From an uncultured Prevotellaceae bacterium (GTDB taxonomy: Bacteria; Bacteroidota; Bacteroidia; Bacteroidales; Muribaculaceae), in contig OMUK01000044.1 of NCBI GenBank assembly GCA_900314215.1, forward strand, positions 1-33,498: DNA of 33,498 nucleotides, read 5' to 3'. The notes below the pieces were generated by a model that was not told the DNA's origin, made no database searches, and was given only the letters and a program-made list of their open reading frames with translations. Positions 23,582 through 31,002 of the stretch are shown piece after piece; the stretch's first letter is position 1, and every line of letters starts with the position of its first letter. Made by a program: the position numbers and the translations under genes.

Positions 23582-23923
23582 ATGCGACTCATGAAACGAC
23601 ATAACGACGAAGACGAGAAATTGGCCCGACTGCTGAGGCGCGGCAGCTTTCAGGCCCAGGACAACGAGTGGTTCACCCCGCGCGTGATGAACCGCTTGCC
23701 CGAGCGGGCGCCCAAGTCGCACCGCTGGGTGGGCAATGTGCTCTATCTCGCGGCCATCATGGTGTGTGCCGGGTGCTGGTGCTGGCTGCTCATGGAAGGC
23801 GACTACGAGGTCATCACCGTGCGCGACATTGTGAATTTCGTCATCCTCATTGTGATGTCGCTCGCCCTGGTTTTCAGCACAGTGTGGCACATCGTCCATG
23901 CCGATTCTGCAGGCGACCTGTAG
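23582..23923 (+). CDS. DUF5056-like small membrane protein, probable anti-sigma partner
   Basis: 113 residues. A cytoplasmic N-terminal half (DEDEKLARLLRRGSFQAQDNEWFTPRVMNRLPER) is followed by two membrane helices (NVLYLAAIMVCAGCWCWLLM and VNFVILIVMSLALVFSTVW). The N-terminal FTPRVMNRLP motif matches DUF5056-type proteins encoded directly after ECF sigma factors in Bacteroidetes. Known anti-sigma factors have the same layout of a short sigma-binding cytoplasmic part and a membrane anchor, but no zinc-binding HxxxCxxC motif is present. A start nine bases later (ATG at 23591) is equally possible. It is followed by a strong hairpin. Confidence 0.75.
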   Translation: MRLMKRHNDEDEKLARLLRRGSFQAQDNEWFTPRVMNRLPERAPKSHRWVGNVLYLAAIMVCAGCWCWLLMEGDYEVITVRDIVNFVILIVMSLALVFSTVWHIVHADSAGDL

Positions 23924-23987
23924 CAAAATCCGCCTCTCTGCGTCTATACTATAGATATCAAAAATCAAATACAGCAAACAATCAAGT

Positions 23988-24022
23988 GCGCTGGCCACTG
24001 TCGTGACGATAGCGGCCAGCGC
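23988..24022 (+). terminator. Strong hairpin ending the sigma operon
   Basis: GCGCTGGCC (23988-23996) pairs perfectly with GGCCAGCGC (24014-24022). After one mismatch the stem continues for six further pairs, including a G.U, to a three-base loop. There is no U tract on the + strand, so termination efficiency is uncertain, but the position 65 bases after the last gene of the sigma operon fits. Confidence 0.6.
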
Positions 24023-24166
24023 TGTATTTCGGCCTCAACCGCTGTGCCAGGTGTGATGCCAGGGGCGAAATTGGCTTTTTCTCGCGATTTTCGGCTTGCT
24101 GTCGCCGCCGTTTTGTCGATTCTTTATATATTTACACTTGATTTTATGGTTTAAGATGAGCTAGTG

Positions 24167-25228
24167 ATGAGAAAATTTAGCAAGACAATATTGATGGTGG
24201 CGGCAGTGCTGGCAGTCGCGCTGGCGGCGTGTGGATGCTCGGGGCGTGACTCGGGGCAGAAACTGGTGAGCGACTTCCCCTTCTTGCAACGGCTGGGGGC
24301 CGACTCGGTGGCTGCCGTGGTGGTGGGCGATGAGCTCAAGGTGGATGACGGCAGCCCTCGCTTGCTTGTGGGCGATGCCACGCTGCGCGCCCTGCTGGGC
24401 AAGGTGATGCCCCACAGCGCCCTGGGCGAGGCAGCCTATCCCGCGCCGTGCTACATCGTGGGCATCAAGCGCATGGGGAGCGACCGCCTGGTCGTGGCCT
24501 ACTGGCTGGCTACCGATGGCGGCGGCCTGGGCTTCATGGCGGCCTATGACCGCAGCGGCCGACTCACCGACTACATGAACGTGGGCACGTGGCACTATGA
24601 GCAGCCCAGCTACCGCGATGAGCAGGGCGGCACCGCCATCGTGGAGAGCGACAGGGTGACGTGCGATTTCGCTGGCCACGGTGCCTTCACGCTGGTGAAG
24701 GAGAACTCGGAATATGAGGCCCAGGTCACGGGTGTCGACCTCGACAAGTGGCAGCGCATGAGTGATGTGTGGAGCCAAGTGCGGGAGTTCGGCTACAAGC
24801 TCGACGCCAAAGGGCACTTTGTGCCGGCGTCGACGCTCGTGAAAAAGCGGGTGGGCATGACTGCCGATCAGGAGCTGTCTTATGCCATCGACGACCTGGG
24901 TTGCCTGCCCATGAGCGATGCCAAGAAATATGACAAGATCAATCGCCAGGCCGCCACGCTCAAGCTGGCCGACCCACAATGGATGCACGACCTGCAACCC
25001 ATCGTGCGCGACGCCTACGACCGCAATCCCGCCGAGCTGCTCATGTGGCTCAACGCCCACCGCGATGCCTCGAGCAATCACCTGGCGGCCGTCATGGCCA
25101 CCATCTACACCGACGGCCTTGAGGAGAAAGCCGACCTGCTCGATGCCATCGATGCCCTGCCCAGTGCCGAGGCCCGCACCTATCTGGGCAACCTCGTCGA
25201 TCCCTGGGCTCCTGCCGACGACCAATAG
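24167..25228 (+). CDS. Lipoprotein, paralogue of the one at 26204-27292
   Basis: 353 residues of unknown function. A lipoprotein signal peptide ends in LAAC (Cys 22). Landmarks shared with the second lipoprotein are FPFLQRLGADS at 37-47, YDRSGRLTDYMNVGTW at 127-142, KYDKINR at 254-260, LLMWLNAHRD at 291-300 and EARTYLGNLVDPW near the end. The two align over their whole length, so they are full-length duplicates. ATG at 24167 is preferred to the GTG one codon earlier. Upstream, TTTG (24112) and TACACTTG (24133-24140) form a weak promoter candidate with a 17-base spacer. The stop lies 15 bases from the convergent VanX-like gene. Periplasm-facing or surface-anchored; no enzyme motif is visible. 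Confidence 0.85.
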   Translation: MRKFSKTILMVAAVLAVALAACGCSGRDSGQKLVSDFPFLQRLGADSVAAVVVGDELKVDDGSPRLLVGDATLRALLGKVMPHSALGEAAYPAPCYIVGIKRMGSDRLVVAYWLATDGGGLGFMAAYDRSGRLTDYMNVGTWHYEQPSYRDEQGGTAIVESDRVTCDFAGHGAFTLVKENSEYEAQVTGVDLDKWQRMSDVWSQVREFGYKLDAKGHFVPASTLVKKRVGMTADQELSYAIDDLGCLPMSDAKKYDKINRQAATLKLADPQWMHDLQPIVRDAYDRNPAELLMWLNAHRDASSNHLAAVMATIYTDGLEEKADLLDAIDALPSAEARTYLGNLVDPWAPADDQ

Positions 25229-25232
25229 GGCT

Positions 25233-25242
25233 CCCTGCAGGG
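25233..25242. repeat. Perfect 10-base palindrome in the convergent gap
   Basis: CCCTGCAGGG fills most of the 15 bases between the converging lipoprotein and VanX-like stop codons. It is too short and loop-less to be a usual terminator; listed because nothing else separates the two transcripts. Confidence 0.4.
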
Positions 25243-25243
25243 G

Positions 25244-25942
25244 CTACTTGGCAGTGACGGGGAAGTTGAAATAGGTGCAAGGATAGGGCTCGTTGTTGAG
25301 GCTGAAGTGCCACCACTCCTCGGGCAGGGCGACGAAGCCGTGGCGCACCATCACCTCGTGCAGCAGCTGGCGGTTTTGTCGCTGCTGCGGGGTGATGCGC
25401 TTGTAGTCGTAGTGCGACCGCTCGCCGAAGTAGTCAAACGTGCCGCCCATGTCCACCTCCTTGCCGGTGCGCATGTCGAAGAGCGTGAGGTCGACAGTGC
25501 TGCCGCGGCTGTGGCCGCTCTTGCGGGCTATGTAGGGGCCAAAGCAGGTGCTCTTGTCCGCAATCTCGGGGTAGAAATAGGGCTTGGTGATGGTGTCGGC
25601 CTGGTCGGCGCCCCAGCGCATGAAGTGGTCTACTGCCTGCTGCGGGCGGTAGCCGTCCCATATCTTCAGCCGGTAGCCCATCGGCTTGAGCTCGTCGCTC
25701 ACCGCCTTGAGTGCCGTTGCAGCCTCGCGTGTGAGCAACGCCACCGGCTCCTTGTAGCCGTCGATGCGCATGCCCACAAAGTTGTAGGTGCTGTAGTAGC
25801 GCATTTCCAGCATCACGTCGGGCACAGCCTCGCTCAGCACCACAAATCCCTCGCGGTCGCTCGGGTCGGGCTCACTGGCTTGAGCCATCGCGCCTGTGGC
25901 ACACAGCAGCGCCGCGATGGCGCAGAATATACAATGCTTCAT
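25244..25942 (-). CDS. D-alanyl-D-alanine dipeptidase, VanX/DdpX-like (peptidase M15D)
   Basis: A 232-residue exported zinc dipeptidase. The signal peptide ends near AMA-Q (20). The VanX catalytic pattern is complete: R99 in IWDGYRP, zinc ligands H144 and D151 in SGHSRGSTVDLTL, catalytic E209 and zinc ligand H212 in EEWWHF. Family members hydrolyse D-Ala-D-Ala. A copy with a signal peptide acts in the periplasm on peptidoglycan-derived dipeptide, so cell wall recycling is more likely than glycopeptide resistance; no vanH/vanA partners are nearby. It is encoded convergently to the first lipoprotein and divergently from its paralogue. Confidence 0.92.
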   Translation of the reverse strand: MKHCIFCAIAALLCATGAMAQASEPDPSDREGFVVLSEAVPDVMLEMRYYSTYNFVGMRIDGYKEPVALLTREAATALKAVSDELKPMGYRLKIWDGYRPQQAVDHFMRWGADQADTITKPYFYPEIADKSTCFGPYIARKSGHSRGSTVDLTLFDMRTGKEVDMGGTFDYFGERSHYDYKRITPQQRQNRQLLHEVMVRHGFVALPEEWWHFSLNNEPYPCTYFNFPVTAK

Positions 25943-25975
25943 GTTTCTCTCGGTGTTTTAACTCAATTGATTGTG

Positions 25976-26007
25976 CAAATTTTGCCAAAATTCCTCATTC
26001 CACCAAA
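25976..26007 (-). promoter_or_regulatory. Candidate promoter for the VanX-like dipeptidase
   Basis: TTTG (26007-26004 on the - strand) is followed after 20 bases by AAAATTTG (25983-25976), seven of eight matches to TAnnTTTG. The predicted leader is about 27 bases. Confidence 0.5.
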
Positions 26008-26130
26008 TCTCAACCCTCCAAAAATTTCACCGAGCCAGCATGTACGCTATGATAGCATTTCCCCTCCCTGAAAGTGGATGATGCGGGGTGGCCCCTCCCT
26101 TACACATTGCCGCGCATTTTCCTCTCAGGA

Positions 26131-26162
26131 TTTGGCAGTTTGGACCTGTTGCCTTACCTTTG
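26131..26162 (+). promoter_or_regulatory. Consensus Bacteroidetes promoter for the second lipoprotein
   Basis: TTTG (26131-26134), a 20-base spacer and TACCTTTG (26155-26162) match the consensus at every fixed position, the best promoter in the window. A start near 26169 leaves a leader of about 35 bases, with AGGAAAAA before the ATG at 26204. Confidence 0.75.
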
Positions 26163-26203
26163 TAAACGTTGGATTTTATGAATTACTAATGTATAGGAAA
26201 AAT

Positions 26204-27292
26204 ATGAATGCATTACGACAGTTTACCGTGTTGCTGGTGGCCATGGCCATCGGCTTGGGCGCGTGCCCGATGGCAGTGGACAAGACCGCGACCGTGAAGA
26301 GTGAATTTGCTTTTTTAAAGAAGTTGGGCATCAGCCCTGCACGAGGCATCGTGCTGCTCGACAGCCTCGACAGGGAGTGCAACATCGACTTCAACGATGT
26401 GCTGCTGCTCGACCGCGACGAGCAGGCCTTGCCGTTGCTGGGCAAGGTGATTGATGTGGCAGGCGACCCCAATCAGGTCGATGTCATGAACTACCTGGTG
26501 GGCGTCAAGGCCTTGCCAGGCAACTACACGCTGGCAGCCTTTGAGCGCGTCTATGCCGAGTCCATGGCTGCCTATGTGGGCATCTACGACGCGCAAGGCG
26601 AGCTCATCGATTTCATGAATTGTGGCACATGGTTTCAAGATGTGCCCTTGTGGGAGGAAGGCGACAGCTTCAATGCTGTGTATCGCAAAAAGGCGCTGCT
26701 CAAGTTTGGCGCGCCCGGCGAGTTCTATATCGAGCGGTGCATGGGCGAGTACACGGGCAGTGCCGTTGAACCCGATTTTCGCTTTGCCGTGAATGGCTGC
26801 CGGTGGGAAATCAAGAAGACATTTCGCTACATGGTCGACGCCGCAGGGCACATTGTGCTCATGAGGGTGGTGTGCAACAAGAGCAACGATGTGACGGCCG
26901 ATGCCTCCTTGCGCGACAAGATTGACGAAATCGCACGCCTGCCGCTCTCGGCTGGCAAGGAATGCCTCGACCGCATCAACCGCTTGGCCACCTACAGCGA
27001 GCAGGTGCGCCTCGGCAGCGGCAATGCCGACGCCTGCAATGGCCTGTATGACCTGGCTTGGTTGCTCAGCGAGCGCTACACGTTCGACCCCCAGCTGGTG
27101 CTTGCCTGGGTGGCAAGTCACCGAGATGTGGGCAAATACAAGTTGACACGGGTGTTTAAGTTTATCTACGAGGAGGGAATACTCCCTAAGGATGGCTTGG
27201 TCAAGGACACCGAGCGCATGAGAGACCCCGAGGCCCGTCGCTACATCGAGCAGCTCACGGCGCAGTGGGGTCCCCGCTATGCCGTGGGATAG
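26204..27292 (+). CDS. Lipoprotein, paralogue of the one at 24167-25228
   Basis: 362 residues of unknown function. The lipobox LGAC places the modified Cys at 21. Landmarks fall at nearly the same residue numbers as in the first copy: FAFLKKLGIS at 35-44, YDAQGELIDFMNCGTW at 128-143, CLDRINR at 254-260, LVLAWVASHRD near 298-308 and EARRYIEQLTAQW near the end. Identity is modest, so the duplication is old. The ATG at 26204 is chosen over the longer open frame because the consensus promoter lies between them. It is a single-gene transcript. The VanX-like gene between the copies suggests a shared envelope role, but nothing in the sequence shows substrate or activity. Confidence 0.85.
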   Translation: MNALRQFTVLLVAMAIGLGACPMAVDKTATVKSEFAFLKKLGISPARGIVLLDSLDRECNIDFNDVLLLDRDEQALPLLGKVIDVAGDPNQVDVMNYLVGVKALPGNYTLAAFERVYAESMAAYVGIYDAQGELIDFMNCGTWFQDVPLWEEGDSFNAVYRKKALLKFGAPGEFYIERCMGEYTGSAVEPDFRFAVNGCRWEIKKTFRYMVDAAGHIVLMRVVCNKSNDVTADASLRDKIDEIARLPLSAGKECLDRINRLATYSEQVRLGSGNADACNGLYDLAWLLSERYTFDPQLVLAWVASHRDVGKYKLTRVFKFIYEEGILPKDGLVKDTERMRDPEARRYIEQLTAQWGPRYAVG

Positions 27293-27356
27293 TAATATGT
27301 TGGGAAGCTCTGTGCCTCAAGGTATTCTTCAAGAAAAAATGTTGTCATAAGTGCCA

Positions 27357-27374
27357 CCCGCCATAGCTGGCGGG
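27357..27374 (+). terminator. Hairpin after the second lipoprotein gene
   Basis: CCCGCCA (27357-27363) pairs perfectly with TGGCGGG (27368-27374) around TAGC. No U tract follows on either strand, so it is only a possible terminator between the converging lipoprotein and receiver genes. The rest of 27293-27557 shows no gene and no LytTR remnant. Confidence 0.35.
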
Positions 27375-27557
27375 GCAGAAAACCGTAATCTCAAGACACT
27401 TCATTGATTCTGTCTTCGACTCTGCCGGTCACGTGATGGTGACAAAATTCCATTATGCAAGATGCTCATCGCCGGGGCGCATCTGGCTGTGGACAGGCAA
27501 TGAAGACCTTTTTGCCTAATGGTAAAAATCAATATTGATAGTTGCTTGTGTCGAGGT

Positions 27558-27941
27558 CTACTTGTTGAAAACCTTCTCCTGAGCATCGAATCGCTCGAGT
27601 GCACATTCCAACGCATGCGGAGTGACGGGTTTCAGGATAAAGTCGACCATGTTGAGCGCATCGGCCCTTGCAGCCTGTTGCTCATACTCTGAAAAGAAGA
27701 TAACCGGAATCTTGACCGAAGCATTCTGCAGAATGCTTATGGCATCGCCATCGCCCACCGTGGTGTTGGCTATCAGCATGTCGGGGTGCCGAGTGTTGAT
27801 AGCTTGAATTGCCTCGCTGGCCTCGTCGCATATTTCCAAGAGCCGATAGGAAGGGCGCAGGCGTTTCACGTTTTCGCTTATGTCGAGCGCTACGTAATAA
27901 GCGTCCTCCAGAATGATGTATTGTGTCGGTTTGCCCTCCAT
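27558..27941 (-). CDS. Stand-alone receiver domain lacking the phospho-acceptor Asp
   Basis: 127 residues, a single response-regulator receiver domain without an output domain. It aligns over its length with the receiver of the LytTR regulator at 30195-30959. The acidic pair is E12-D13, the Ser/Thr site is S84 and the Lys is K104 (FILKPV). The phospho-acceptor position, D55 in the regulator (FMDIELDDG), is N59 here (IANTTVGDG). It is therefore probably not phosphorylated by the usual chemistry, and may act as a constitutive or decoy partner. The ATG at 27941 is used; a TTG four codons upstream is also in frame. It follows the leucine-rich-repeat gene behind a terminator, so it may have its own weak promoter or depend on read-through. 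Confidence 0.8.
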   Translation of the reverse strand: MEGKPTQYIILEDAYYVALDISENVKRLRPSYRLLEICDEASEAIQAINTRHPDMLIANTTVGDGDAISILQNASVKIPVIFFSEYEQQAARADALNMVDFILKPVTPHALECALERFDAQEKVFNK

Positions 27942-27986
27942 TTTTTTTGCCAATATTTCTTTAAAAATTGAGTTTAAGGTTCAAAG

Positions 27987-28038
27987 AAAAACTTCTCCCT
28001 CGCAAAGCTCTTTTGGATTGTGGCGGGGGAGAAGCTTT
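27987..28038 (-). terminator. Rho-independent terminator after the leucine-rich-repeat gene
   Basis: On the - strand CTTCTCCC (28034-28027) pairs with GGGAGAAG (27999-27992). The stem extends by a G.U pair and A-U pairs, and U5 (27991-27987) follows directly. The loop is about 27 bases. It lies 62 bases after the stop at 28100 and about 50 bases before the receiver start. Confidence 0.7.
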
Positions 28039-28099
28039 GTCATTGATGAGCGTGTGTTGACTACGCCCCTTGTAATTCAAAATTTAATAGCGTTGCCTG

Positions 28100-29497
28100 T
28101 TACTCGCTTGCCGAGGTGAATTCTTCTACAAATTTTGCATTAGGAGCCTCTTCAACATATATTGGCGAAGGGTTGCTGGCATCGAAGCCTTTCCACACCT
28201 TAATTTCTTTGAGGTCGTTGTCGTATCCAATGAACACCGAAGAAGCTTTCTTGTTGATGCGAGACAAGTCAAGACGCTTTACCCCCATATAGTAGATGCC
28301 AAGATTGTTGATTTTCTCAAGATTCCCCAAAGTTATTGTTTTCACATTCGGTATGCTAAACAAGTTGAGCAATGTGAGGTGCGACTGATCTTCGGGCATG
28401 TTTATTTTTGTGAGAGTTTCCATGCTATAGCAGTTGAATTCTCGCAAAGCATTGCATTTGCTCACGTCAACCGATGTGAATTTGTTTTCTTCACATCTTA
28501 TTACTTCGAGGGTGGGGATTGACGAAAAACTGATTTCGCCCGAGAATCCGGTGCCTTGGCACTCAAGATAGGTGAGAGCGGTGCACCCTTGCAGGTCGAG
28601 GGTCTTCAGACACGTGTCGCGAGCTATGCATAACTCTAACAGGCTGGATGCGAAGGGTGTAACCGAAATGTTGCTTATGCTGGTGCCAGTGAGGTAGAGA
28701 TATTTCATCTTGGTGCACCCCGATAAATCTACATCAGTCAGTTTGGTATTGTAAGTAGCAGCCAAATATTCAATATCGTGGCATCCCGTTATGTTCAATG
28801 ATGTCATCCCGTTGCCTGTGGCAGCGATATACTTTATTTTGGAGCATGAACTCAGGTCGAGTGCGGCTATTTTGTCGTTGTCGATGTTGAGTTTTTCCAG
28901 ATCAGGCCATCTTGAGAAGTCAATATTAGTATATTTGAGAGCTGAAACATTAAGCGACTTCAGTGTTGATGGCAAAATGGTCAAGTCGAAATCATACAGT
29001 TTTGTTGAGCCTATATTAAATTCCTCAAGTTGGTTGAGACCTGTTATGCCCAAGCTGTCCAAACTTGTCGATCTGTTAAGATTGAGAATGTGCAGCCCTT
29101 TGAGTGCGCTTAAATCCAGCTTTTGGAAATTACATCCTGGCATATCCAGTTCATAAAGATTTGTGAAAAATTCAAGACCTTGAATAGAATACAGTTTCAT
29201 GTCGGTCAAGTTGAAAGTCCCACTGAATTGTGCAGCTTGAATGTTGGTATAGGTGTCGGCACCATTGGCTGCGGTGGCCTTGATATAATTGCGTAATGTA
29301 GCATCGGGGATATATTCCTCGGTGAGGATGTTGAATTCTTTGGTGGATTGAGATTCAACAAACCGTACTTCGCTGACGCTGTCGGCGGGAATCAATTGCT
29401 TGGAGCCATTTTTAAGAGAGATTTCCATGTTCCAAGTTTCGGCAGAACCACTCAAAGCTACAGCCATGAGTAAGAATGAAAAAAGAAAGTGTCTCAT
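28100..29497 (-). CDS. Secreted leucine-rich-repeat protein
   Basis: 465 residues. A signal peptide (MRHFLFSFLLMAVALSGSA) precedes a short N-terminal strand domain (WNMEISLKNGSKQLIPADSVSEVRF) of a type common in Bacteroidetes surface proteins. From about 60 to 440 it consists of irregular leucine-rich repeats with L-x-x-L-[DN]-[LIV]-[ST]-[GA]-C units (for example KLDLSALKGLHILNLNRS, TSLNITGCHDIEYLAA, LKTLDLQGCTALTYLECQG), which should form a curved binding scaffold. There is no lipobox and no T9SS-like tail, so how it stays at the surface is unclear. It starts 21 bases after the stop of the small T9SS-tailed protein, so the two are probably one transcript. The gene is clearly more AT-rich than the housekeeping genes of the window. 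Confidence 0.85.
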   Translation of the reverse strand: MRHFLFSFLLMAVALSGSAETWNMEISLKNGSKQLIPADSVSEVRFVESQSTKEFNILTEEYIPDATLRNYIKATAANGADTYTNIQAAQFSGTFNLTDMKLYSIQGLEFFTNLYELDMPGCNFQKLDLSALKGLHILNLNRSTSLDSLGITGLNQLEEFNIGSTKLYDFDLTILPSTLKSLNVSALKYTNIDFSRWPDLEKLNIDNDKIAALDLSSCSKIKYIAATGNGMTSLNITGCHDIEYLAATYNTKLTDVDLSGCTKMKYLYLTGTSISNISVTPFASSLLELCIARDTCLKTLDLQGCTALTYLECQGTGFSGEISFSSIPTLEVIRCEENKFTSVDVSKCNALREFNCYSMETLTKINMPEDQSHLTLLNLFSIPNVKTITLGNLEKINNLGIYYMGVKRLDLSRINKKASSVFIGYDNDLKEIKVWKGFDASNPSPIYVEEAPNAKFVEEFTSASE

Positions 29498-29518
29498 TGT
29501 GCTATGAATTATTGTTTT

Positions 29519-29998
29519 TTATTTTTTGATGAATTTAAACGAAGAAGATGAAGTCTTCACAATGTATATGCCCTGGCTCAGCTGGCTGATGTCGACGTTG
29601 GCTTGCCCCGAAGCGTTGGCCTGCCACCGACTCATTTGCCGGCCTTCGAGCGAGTAAATTGTGATATCTTCGTTGGCTTTCAACCCTGTGAAGATAATGC
29701 TTTCTCCATCGATGAAATGGGTTGGGTCGGTTTTGACCGAAACAACTTCGGTGGTTTCGGTGTCGGAGAACGTGTAATTCTTCAATTCAGAGAATGGTAC
29801 TGTGATGGTGGTTGAGGCCGACGAGACGATGAGCTCGGTTGCTGAATTTTGCACTCTGGGATCATCGGCCAGAGCAAATGATACTTGAGAGCCATCGGTG
29901 CGGTTGACTATGAGGTATTTCACCTGAGCCGAACCTGTTGTCACAGTCAATATGCAACATATTGCAACTATGGCTTTGAGTAAAAGATTTTTTTTCAT
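29519..29998 (-). CDS. Small secreted protein with T9SS-like C-terminal sorting domain
   Basis: 159 residues. The signal peptide ends near TGSA-Q (24) and sets the start at 29998; the open frame further upstream is not coding-like. The N-terminal domain (VKYLIVNRTDGSQVSFALADDP, later VPFSELKNYTFSD) is the same strand-rich type as at the N-terminus of the leucine-rich-repeat protein. The last 65 residues, including ITIYSLEGRQMSRWQ and LSQGIYIVKT, match a type-A T9SS sorting domain. The mature protein is thus little more than a short strand domain plus an export tag, unusual for a T9SS cargo. It may be a surface partner of the repeat protein (inference). It is followed by the LRR gene after 20 bases. 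Confidence 0.8.
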   Translation of the reverse strand: MKKNLLLKAIVAICCILTVTTGSAQVKYLIVNRTDGSQVSFALADDPRVQNSATELIVSSASTTITVPFSELKNYTFSDTETTEVVSVKTDPTHFIDGESIIFTGLKANEDITIYSLEGRQMSRWQANASGQANVDISQLSQGIYIVKTSSSSFKFIKK

Positions 29999-30042
29999 AA
30001 TTTTTATTTCTTTATTTGGTTGCTTAATGACGTTGTTGTGGT

Positions 30043-30057
30043 GATTTGTAGCAAATC
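30043..30057. promoter_or_regulatory. Inverted repeat, possible operator
   Basis: GATTTG-TAG-CAAATC is a perfect six-base inverted repeat 45 bases upstream of the T9SS-tailed gene start. It is too short for a terminator and well placed for a regulator. Confidence 0.4.
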
Positions 30058-30099
30058 GGTGTCTTTTTTTTAAATTTTCTATAAAATTAATGATGATTG

Positions 30100-30125
30100 C
30101 GTCGAATTGCAACAGAAATTCGACG
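30100..30125. promoter_or_regulatory. Nine-base perfect inverted repeat between regulator and T9SS-tailed gene
   Basis: CGTCGAATT (30100-30108) and AATTCGACG (30117-30125) flank eight bases. On the - strand it lies between the LytTR regulator stop (30195) and the secreted protein start (29998). It could be an operator or the hairpin ending the kinase-regulator transcript; no U tract follows directly. Confidence 0.5.
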
Positions 30126-30194
30126 AAGGGGGACAATGGGCGGAAGAAATCGGCTTTGACGGGAGCCAAGTAGAATATGGGTGTGGCGTGATAT

Positions 30195-30959
30195 TTATTT
30201 AATGGCAGTGTGGCCAAGCCAGTCGAGAAACTCAAGTCGGCGTGCGGCGCTCACAATCTCGGTGCGGCGCTCGGTGCCGGCGGTGAGTTCTGCCTTAAGG
30301 CGACCTTTGAAGTATTTTGAGACTTTGCCTATCACATCGATCGAGGCTACCACCGAGCGCGAGAGTTGGAAGAAACGGTTGGGATCGAGCACACTGATGA
30401 CATTGGCGAGCGACGAGATGTCGGTGAGACGACGCTTGCCGTCGGTCAGTACGATGGTGATGTATTTGTCTTCGGCCTCAAACCAGCCGATGTCGTCGGT
30501 ATATACAAACGAATAGCCGCTGCCATCGCCGATGAGGATGCGCTGTCGCTGGTGGTATTTGGCAATCTCGGCGGCGATGTTGCTGTAGTCGGGCATGGAG
30601 GCCGAGTGCATCGATTCAAACTTGTGGATAGCCCGCTCCACATCTTCCTCGGCCACTGGCTTGAGCAGGTAGTCGACGCTGTTGACTTTAAATGCCTTGA
30701 TGGCATACTCGTCATAGGCTGTGGTGAATATTATAGGGGTCTGGATGTCGACTTGCTTGAAAATCTCAAAGCAGTTGCCGTCGTCGAGCTCAATGTCCAT
30801 AAAAATCAAACCAACGTCGTTAGGGCGAGAGAGGTACTCGACGCTGTCTTTCACCGTCTCGGCGCTGAAGATGCATTCATAGTTGGGTCGCACCGCGCTT
30901 ATCACTTCCTTCAGGTTGATGAAGGCGAACTCTTCGTTTTCTATTATGGCATATTTCAT
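30195..30959 (-). CDS. LytTR-family response regulator
   Basis: 254 residues. The N-terminal receiver (about 1-118) has the acidic start E7-N8-E9, phospho-acceptor D55 in FMDIELDDG, T79/T80 and K100 in YLLKPV. The C-terminal half (about 145-250) is a LytTR DNA-binding domain (FVYTDDIGWFEAEDKYITIV, then RFFQLSRSVVASIDVI). The LytS-type kinase gene precedes it by 43 bases, so the pair is a two-component system. LytTR regulators usually act on nearby genes, and the secreted protein and leucine-rich-repeat genes immediately downstream are the natural targets (inference). Confidence 0.93.
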   Translation of the reverse strand: MKYAIIENEEFAFINLKEVISAVRPNYECIFSAETVKDSVEYLSRPNDVGLIFMDIELDDGNCFEIFKQVDIQTPIIFTTAYDEYAIKAFKVNSVDYLLKPVAEEDVERAIHKFESMHSASMPDYSNIAAEIAKYHQRQRILIGDGSGYSFVYTDDIGWFEAEDKYITIVLTDGKRRLTDISSLANVISVLDPNRFFQLSRSVVASIDVIGKVSKYFKGRLKAELTAGTERRTEIVSAARRLEFLDWLGHTAIK

Positions 30960-31002
30960 AAGACAGTATTTTTCTTGTTAAACAGAGGGGCATCGAAACT
31001 AT

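Noticed and set aside
22050-23998. Two long - strand frames opposite the sigma operon
   Set aside because: They are His/Leu/Arg-rich shadows. The + strand genes have clear sigma-factor motifs, membrane helices and a promoter.
24161-25225. 354-codon - strand frame mirroring the first lipoprotein
   Set aside because: The + strand product has a lipobox and a full-length paralogue at 26204-27292; the mirror frame has neither.
25244-25942. VanX-like gene as a glycopeptide-resistance determinant
   Set aside because: No vanH, vanA-type ligase or VanRS genes are present, and the protein has a signal peptide, which fits periplasmic cell-wall turnover better.
29999-30235. 79-codon upstream extension of the small T9SS-tailed protein
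   Set aside because: The extension contains no start context, crosses both inverted repeats and the end of the regulator gene, and would bury the signal peptide inside the protein.
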